Source: Anisus vortex (Eukaryota; Mollusca; Gastropoda; Planorbidae). Taken from it: a stretch of 64,000 bases of DNA. Numbering within the stretch: position 1 is the first letter of the stretch; the number at the start of each line of letters is the position of its first letter. This document shows positions 20,101 to 29,400 of the stretch, piece after piece. A program made the translations under genes and the position numbers. The stretch spans positions 24,927,612 to 24,991,611 of the forward strand of contig OX421497.1 of NCBI GenBank assembly GCA_949126835.1. Direction: 5' to 3'. Below the pieces are notes generated by a model. It searched no databases. It was not told where the DNA came from and worked only from the letters and a program-made list of their open reading frames with translations.

Positions 20101-23100
20101 CAATAGAACATTTTACTAGGGGTATGGCCATAACTAAACAATAGAACAATCACCTTAAGTGAATGTCCATTACCAAGCACTTCCCATTTCAAAGTATAGG
20201 CTTAGATATGAAATAGGCGAAGTGTCAATCAAATATTACGTATGAAATATTATATAATGTCCCACAATGCTTGAGCATAAATTGTTGGGACCTTTGCTTG
20301 CTTTTGTTTAAAAAGTCACAGATAATTACCAGTTTGTAGGCCTATATAGACACACTATATATTATGTAATATCCCAGCTTTCTATTGTATTGTGTACTCT
20401 AGTGTGTAGTCTTACAACTACTTTCAGTTAAAACATTTGAAACTCTGTGTTCACCATTTTAACGTTGCTACATTTAGCTTGCCTATTTTACTATTGCCAT
20501 TTTTACCGTTACCATTTTTTACAGTGATGCCAAACGTCTCATGAATGAGCTAACTTATTCAAATTATAGTCCAAAGTTCTACATCAAACTCTATATGAAG
20601 CTATAAACTTAGTCAAATTATATTTCATAGTTCTACATTTAACTCTATATAAAGTTACAAACTTATCCAAGCTACATATTGTTGTTCTACATTTAACTCT
20701 ATATAAACTTACAAACTTATCCAAGCTACATATTGTTGTTCTACATTTAACTCTATATAAAGTTACAAACTTGCCCAAACTACATATTGTTGTTCTACAT
20801 TTAACTCTTTATAAAGTTACAAACTTATCCAAGCTACATTTTGTTGTTCTACATTTAACTCTTTATAAAGTTACAAACTTATCCAAGCTACATATTGTTG
20901 TTCTACATTTAACTCTTTATAAAGTTACAAACTTATCCAAGCTACATATTGTTGTTCTACATTTAACTCTTTATAAAGTTACAAACTTATCCAAGCTACA
21001 TATTGTTGTTCTACATTTAACTCTTTATAAAGTTACAAACTTATCCAAGCTACATATTGTTGTTCTACATTTAACTCTATATAAAGTTACAAACTTACCC
21101 AAACTACATATTGTTGTTCTACATCTTACTTTATATAAAGTTACAAACTTATCCAAGCTACATATTGTTGTTCTACATCTAACACTATATGAAGTTACAA
21201 ACTTACCCAAGGTACATATCATTGTTCTACATCTAACTATCTATAAAGTTACAAACTTACCCAAGTTACATTCTTTTGTTCTACATTGAACTCTATCAGC
21301 CATAAGGTCAACGTTGGTAAATCCAATGGTCGTATTCTTGAGTTGTTCTATTTCTGGCAAGTAGGTATTTATAATACTTAGTGTTACTGGATCTGAAATA
21401 CACGACATGTAGGTCTTTGCGATGAATTGAATTAGGCGAAAACACATATTAGATTAAATAATTTACTAGCATATGACATTAATTATGAACTAATTTTTAA
21501 TGCGCATTAATCATCACTGTTTACTCACGCGCTCTATGTTTTTCCCCCATCTATAAATATAGACTAGAAGGTTCTCACCACAGAATAAATATAGAACAGA
21601 ATGCGCAATCGTATTTAGTCTGTTTCTGGAAGTAATACCGACGCCATAATGTTTAGACTCAGCAGACTTGGTTACACTATATATTTATGCTTATTTACAA
21701 TGTCTTTTTCATCAAATCTACAATTTCGAACACCCAAAGCTAATGCTTCAGGCAAAAGGTACAAAGGCTGATGTGTAATAAACTGCAACAATGATTCGAA
21801 AACGATTGATTATCGTACAAATAAGCATTTCAAACCACATGGCTTTCCTGACCCCGTAAAGGATAAATCACGGTAAGTTGTAACCCCATATTATTTAATA
21901 TTCATAGCCTTTCTTTAATCCTATGCTTGCTAAGACTAGATATCAGTAATAAAAAAGCCTTTCTTATTTTACTATAATATTAGCGTCTCTAGTGACCGCT
22001 GCCTTGAGTCAAAAGTAAATAGCGGAAGCCGAGCTTCATTTTTAATGACTGCGCAATAGGGATTGCGCATTCTGTTTTATACATATTCTGTTGTTCTCAC
22101 CTTCAACCAGCTAATTATCAACCGTAGAAGTAAATATTATGGTTTGTTCATTGATAAAGGGGTTCAACCCATTATGCACTAAGGGTTCAACCCGTTATGC
22201 ACTAGGGCTTGCTGTAAAAAAGCACCAAGAAGTACATAATATTGTGAAGTAAAATAATTTACACACTAAGCGTGTAAACAGATTTATTGAAAATTCCACT
22301 CGGGCGGATGTTATATAGTCAGTCACTAGGTGACGGTCTAGGAGTTGTCTAGTGACGCGAGGTTAACAATTGAATGGTAGAAGTTAATCTAGCCATGGAC
22401 ATTTTGAAAGAGGAGGTCCATCGGCACCGACTAAGAGCTAACATGAAAGAAGAAATTCTTTGCATCGTCACGGAGTTTCAGAGTCCAATTTAGCACTCAA
22501 CTGTAATACAAGCTAGCTAACTAGATAATTCACTAACTAACAATGTAAAACAATTTAGCACTCAACTGTAATACAAGCTAGCTAACTAGATAATTCACTA
22601 ATTAACAATGTAAAACAATTTAGCACTCAACTGTAATACAAGCTAGCTAACTAGATAATTCACTAACTAACAATGTAAAACAATTTAGCACTCAACTGTA
22701 ATACAAGCTAGCTAACTAGATAATTCACTAACTAACAATGTAAAACAATTTAGCACTCAACTGTAATACAAGCTTAGCTAACTAGATAATTCACTAATTA
22801 ACAATGTAAAACAATTTAGCACTCAACTGTAATACAAGCTAGCTAACTAGATAATTCACTAATTAACAATGTAAAACAATTTAGCACTCAACTGTAATAC
22901 AAGCTAGCTAACTAGATAATTCACTAATTAACAATGTAAAACAATTTAGCACTCAACTGTAATACAAGCTAGCTAACTAGATAATTCACTAATTAACAAT
23001 GTAAAACAATTTAGCACTCAACTGTAATACAAGCTAGCTAACTAGATAATTCACTAATTAACAATGTAAAACAATTTAGCACTCAACTGTAATACAAGCT

Positions 23101-26100
23101 AGCTAACTAGATAATTCACTAACTAACAATGTAAAACAATTTAGCACTCAACTGTAATACAAGCTTAGCTAACTAGATAATTCACTAACTAACAATGTAA
23201 AACAATTTAGCACTCAACTGTAATACAAGCTTAGCTAACTAGATAATTCACTAACTAACAATGTAAAACAATTTAGCACTCAACTGTAATACAAGCTTAG
23301 CTAACTAGATAATTCACTAACTAACAATGTAAAACAATTTAGCACTCAACTGTAATACAAGCTTAGCTAACTAGATAATTCACTAACTAACAATGTAAAA
23401 CAATTTAGCACTCAACTGTAATACAAGCTTAGCTAACTAGATAATTCACGAACTAACAATGTAAAACAATTTAGCACTCAACTGTAATACAAGCTAGCTA
23501 ACTAGATAATTCACGAACTAACAATGTAAAACAATTTAGCACTCAACTGTAATACAAGCTAGCTAACTAGATAATTCACGAACTAACAATGTAAAACAAT
23601 TTAGCACTCAACTGTAATACAAGCTTAGCTAACTAGATAATTCACGAACTAACAATGTAAAACAATTTAGCACTCAACTGTAATACAAGCTAGCTAACTA
23701 GATAATTCACGAACTAACAATGTAAAACGTTTTACTAGCGAAACATCAAGATAAATTAGATAGTTCGGGCTAAATCAGGTCTTAGCAGATATTATTAAAG
23801 CTTAACTCGGCAAAAAAATTATTTTGACCAATGGCGAAGTCCACATGTATAACTTCGAACCTTGCACAATGGAGTTATCAAGCAGTACTGGATTGCCGCT
23901 CCATGACGTCACCTTGCCTTGATCGTCAAACACAACATGCAGCTCGCCCAGGTATTTGCCGTAGGCGTAGTCTTGAATCACTAGCACGCGCTGGCTCTTG
24001 TCATGGGACTCCACCACCGTGGGGTAGACACCCTCGGCGGTTTCCGTGGATGGGACGGTGCCTGGAAACAAAATTGAAAATGTGTGATACATGTAGGAGC
24101 TCCAGCGCTCCCTTTCACGAAATTTCGGAAGAGATTGGCACAAGTGGTTGGCTTTCCAAATTTATTAGAACCGGTTTTATAATCTTATATTTCTTTACTT
24201 TAGTGATAATCCAACAAATTATTTTTTCTGATGTGTAATATTGTAAATAGAGTTTAATGTTTGAGTTATTTGAGTTATTTCCCTTTGTAAAGTGTCTTAT
24301 TCGTATACTTTAAAAATGTCCTTTATGTTTTTTCAACATTATACAAATTTGAACTTGCAGAAGAAATGTAAAACATTTACTTCATTGTTGAAATAAATGA
24401 GTTTCCACATGAAATGACTAATTATGAATGTCCCTAATCATTGTAAATAAATGTATTGGTGTGACCTCATACTACTATGCCCACTAACCGTTGTAAAGAA
24501 ATGTATTGGTGTGACCTCATACTACTATGTCCACTAACCGTTGTAAAGAAATGTATTGGTGTGACCTCATACTACTATGTCCACTAACCGTTGTAAAAAA
24601 ATGTATTGGTGTGACCTCATACTACTATGTCCACTAATCGTTGTAAACAAATGAATTGGTGTGACCTCATTCTACTATGTCCACTAACCGTTGTAAAGAA
24701 ATGTATTGGTGTGACCGCCCACTACTATGTCCACGTTTTTTAAACGTCTAGCGATTTCCAGATCTGCTGCGAAGCCAGAGTGACCAAGGGCAATGATTTT
24801 ATTGACACCCTGAGATGTCAGATTGTCCACTTCCGCTTGAATGGCCTGGAGTTCATCAATAAATTTCACAGTCTCTGTGAATAAAACATATTTAACTTAT
24901 ACTCCATTTACGGTATGTAGATAAAAAAAAACAGCTTTACATTTAGTTTCAACCATGTGGGTTAAACATACTTTACATTTACTTTTAATCCTGCAGGTTA
25001 AACATACTTTACATTTAGTTTCAACCCAGCAGACAGTGGCGTATTTAGGCCTATTCCACATGTTCCATTGGAACAGGGGCCCCAAGGGCCGGTCTTAGGC
25101 CACTGCAACCTATGCGGCCGGAAATGTTATATCTTATGAACTTTTATGCATGCATACACGTTAAGACTTGTCAATTTAGTGGATGAACTTTCATGCATGC
25201 ATAAACGTTAAGACTTGTCAATTTAGTGGATTTTCTCTAAAAATACAACGTTATTATCTTATTTTACAATTGACCAGTCTTAAATCTTATGCATGCTTAA
25301 GGTTCAGATGCAACTTCACTTCCGATCCTTATCGCTAAATTTAATTTAACTGCCTTCTGCTATAATTTCTGGCATACTCACTTTTAATATTTAAGACATT
25401 ATCCTCACAATAATACTTATAGCCTTTGTTTATTTGTATTCGACCTGAACTTGCAGTTGAAAGTGCAATGAATTTATCAGCATCCGTGAATGTTAAGGCA
25501 TCAACAAGGCATAAATCTCTGCTTGCAATCGTAATGGTTGCCATTGTAAGCAATACAAAATGAAACCGGAAGTTTTAACAGAAATTATGTAAACTTTAGA
25601 TAAGGTTACGACAGTATCATAAAAATTAAAGACATGACTTGTCTAGTATGGTTTGTAACGGGAGGGGGGGGGGCGCCGTACTGAGCGAATAACACAAGTG
25701 ATATCACGTGATTTGTCTATATGATTTTCTTAAACCAGCTTAACTTTGGTTCTTCATCCACAATACCCGGACATCAGTTCAATATCAAATAAACATAATA
25801 TGCAGCCAGGCCTTGTAGCATTTTTTTAGTATTACAAAGCTCTCATTGAAGAAAGCTTAATATTTTATCGTCTTTAAGGTTCACGACATGTTTTTGTTTA
25901 TTAGTAGATGCCAAATGTAAAAGAAATAGCTAAATGGAGCATTGTACACTTTACGATTAAAGTTACGAAAATGTGATTGATATTTCGTTTAGAACATGCT
26001 ACCACTAGAATGTCTCAGAAATCATTAACAAACATTAATAAACATTTTAAAAAAACATTAATAGACATTAACAAACAGTAAGAAACATTGATACACATTA

Positions 26101-26317
26101 AAAAAAACATTAACAGTCATTAACAAACAGCAAGAAACATTAATAAACATTATAAAAAAACATTAATAGACATTAACAAACAGTAAGAAACAATGATACA
26201 AATTATAACACTTTAGCGGATGCACACTCACAATAGGTAACAAAAACAAATCATCACCAAAAACAAATATTTGAAAATAAAATCGTTAAAAGATTTGTGA
26301 GCCTTATTAATTAGCCC

Positions 26318-26382
<65 letters not shown>

Positions 26383-26412
26383 ATATATATATAAATATAT
26401 ACATAAATATAT

Positions 26413-26478
<66 letters not shown>

Positions 26479-29400
26479 TATATTGTTATTCTCTCACCAG
26501 GCTTAGAGATGAATTCAGTGTCTGTTGTTGTATAACCAACAACTCCAACTCTCTGGCCTCCAACTGTCAGGACTGTTGACGGTACGATCAGGCCTAACAG
26601 CAATTTGGTCGTGTTTAAATTCATATTACTAGACAAGAGTGGAAAGGTAACGTTGGCTGCAAAAGGAGCTAGACCTTCAACTCCTTTGTCAAACTCATGG
26701 TTGCCTATTGCCTTGGAATAGAATGCAAGGGGAAAATGATAGTACAATAAGCTGATTTTAGTAGATAACGTAGACTACATTGACAACCACAAATTATTCA
26801 ACAGCTAGCGGATTTTCCATATCAACCCACCAATTCTGCGCCATTGACAAGTCTTAATTAGGCGTGACCTTTTGAACTGGTGTGATCGTGAACTTCCGGT
26901 TCTATTTTTAAATGTTTAATTATTTTAGGCATTTCCGTAAGCAAAAAAAGCATGCTTTTGCTGGTTATTGACAGTTGATTTCAACCTCGACAGCTAGTTC
27001 TAGTCCTTTAGAATTATACAAAAGATACAATATTAGTTTATGAGGAATCCGTTTTTAACATTAAAAGTGAGTAGGCGATAATTAATACTCAAGTATTAGT
27101 CGCATGTAGCTAGTTTATAAAATAACTTAGTCAAGAGTTGCGTTTTCTTGGTTATTGCTAAATTATTGCAAAACAAAATTCGTAAATTGATAAAAACGAA
27201 AAACAAAAATTATTTTGCATTAAGCAATAAGTTTTATATTATAAAAAGGTAATTATTCCCTTCTGAGTTTCACAATACATTGTTTTCTTTTGTAAACCTG
27301 TTTTGGAAATGAAAGAAATTTTAATCCCCAACAAATGTTCGTACAACCAGTAACCCAGCACACAGACATGTTTCGAATAAAATGATCGAATTCGACCGGA
27401 AATGTTATTTCTTATGAACTTTTATGCATGCATACACGTTAAGACTTGTCAATTTAGTGGATTTTCTCTAAAAATACAACGTTATTATCTTATTTTACAA
27501 TTGACCAGTCTTAAATCTTATGCATGCTTAAGTTTCAGATGCAACTTCACTTCGGATCCTTATCGCTAAATTTAATTTAACTGCCTTCTGCTATAATTTC
27601 TGGCATACTCACTTTTAATATTTAAGACATTATCCTCACAATAATACTTATAGCCTTTGTTTATTTGTATTCGACCTGAACTTGCAGTTGAAAGTGCAAT
27701 GAATTTATCAGCATCCGTGAATGTTAAGGCATCAACAAGGCGTAAATCTCTGCTTGCAATCGTAATGGTAGCCATTGTTAGCAATACAAAATGAAACCGG
27801 AAGTTCCACAATGCACTTGAAACATGTAAAAAGTGATCATAACACGTCTAGAGTAAATTACTAGAAACATGCCGAAAAGATAATTATACGATTGTTTACG
27901 GAAATATAGCGAAATGAATTTGCATCCAATAGAGCGTTCCCAATGGGCGTGGCTTAGGTTTTTTTAGTGACGTATTTGTGTAAATAGAAGCCACTATTGG
28001 TGTACAAAAATGGTGAAGTACTTCTTTATCATGCAAAATTGATATCTGAATATTGGCTATCCTACTCAAAAATAAGGAGGTAAATAGTAGTACTGTAGAT
28101 TAATTGATTAATGTGATTAGGCTAGGGCCGGCTAGACCTATTTACACTTTCAATTTCACTTTATAGGCCTACACTTTTAATGTTTCGTAGGCTAGGCTAA
28201 TGCAAGTAGGGATGCCAAGTGGTAGTGTTGGTGAATAGGCTATCTAGTCAAGTCACTAATATGCTTACATCGTCTATGATCTATGTCTATGATAATAATA
28301 AAATAGCCTATTTTATTTAACAGACATAATACAGCTTAAACCTTAACAGGACTTTAAACACAAAACATCATTTTTAAAAAGCTCGAGCCTATATGAAACT
28401 TTATTAATACAGCGGCCATTGTTACTTGTACACCATTACTCAAAGTAAACAAAAATCACGTGCTTTTTGTCACGTGATTGCAAACGCCCTATTTACCTAT
28501 TTAACTGTGATACTAGTCCTTAGTAGGCCTTCCACGAAATAAACAAGATTTTAGGCTTTTATAGTTTTTCAATAGCTCTTTTGAAACATTGTACATTCTG
28601 CTTTATGCTTTACTTTTAGATAGTAAGTTAATAGGCTAACTTTCGACAATCGACATCTTCAATTAAATATTCGGCACTTACGGAACCTTTTCCATTGATT
28701 TTTAAAGGTTTAAATTTGAGCTTTGAATGTTATTTTACATCGCTTGACAGTGTTTTATATATGTTTTACCTTATATTGTTGAAATGATCACATTTAAAAA
28801 TAAAACCTTCTTAAGGCTATAGTAATACAGCTGCCATTTATCACCTCTAGACAAAGTAAAAAAAATCACATTAATTTTTATTAGTAATTATTATTCCTAC
28901 CAATTAGTTAGTACTTTTGTGACAACTAGTTCTCAAAAAACATTTGCTTTATTTTTTCTTAGTGTAGCCTACATGTCCGCGGGAGGGATTAAGTGTTATA
29001 TGGGACTATCTCGCGGGAAGGGAGGGATTAAGTGTCGCGGGACCAAATGTCAATGGGATTATCTGTCGTGGGGTTAAGTGTCAGGGAGTAACTGTCACGC
29101 GATCAAATGTCGCGGGATGAAATGTCCGTACACCCTTTTTGTCACGTGATTGCAATCGCTCTAATACTTCTATATCTAACGGATTTTCCCATTTCTCTAT
29201 ATCTAAAAAAAAATCTACCTTTAACCTCTTATTTTGTCACGAACCCACATGGAAACACTGAAATATGTAAGAAATATAACATAAAATAGAAATAAAGCAA
29301 AAGTCCTCTAAAAAGAACTTTTTGTAAAAATATCTCTCTACAATTATTTTTTAGCTTAATTTAATTATTGCCCCTGATTTATTCGTGTTTGGCATGTTTG

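Noticed and set aside
20771..21289. Plus-strand 172-aa frame of [17 protein letters not shown] repeats
   Set aside because: By-product of a 54-bp tandem repeat derived from the exon 7 donor; not a protein-like composition and no start or splice context.
22486..23727. Possible CRISPR-like array
   Set aside because: The units are contiguous 65-66 bp copies with no unique spacers, the setting is a eukaryotic intron, and no cas-like genes exist.
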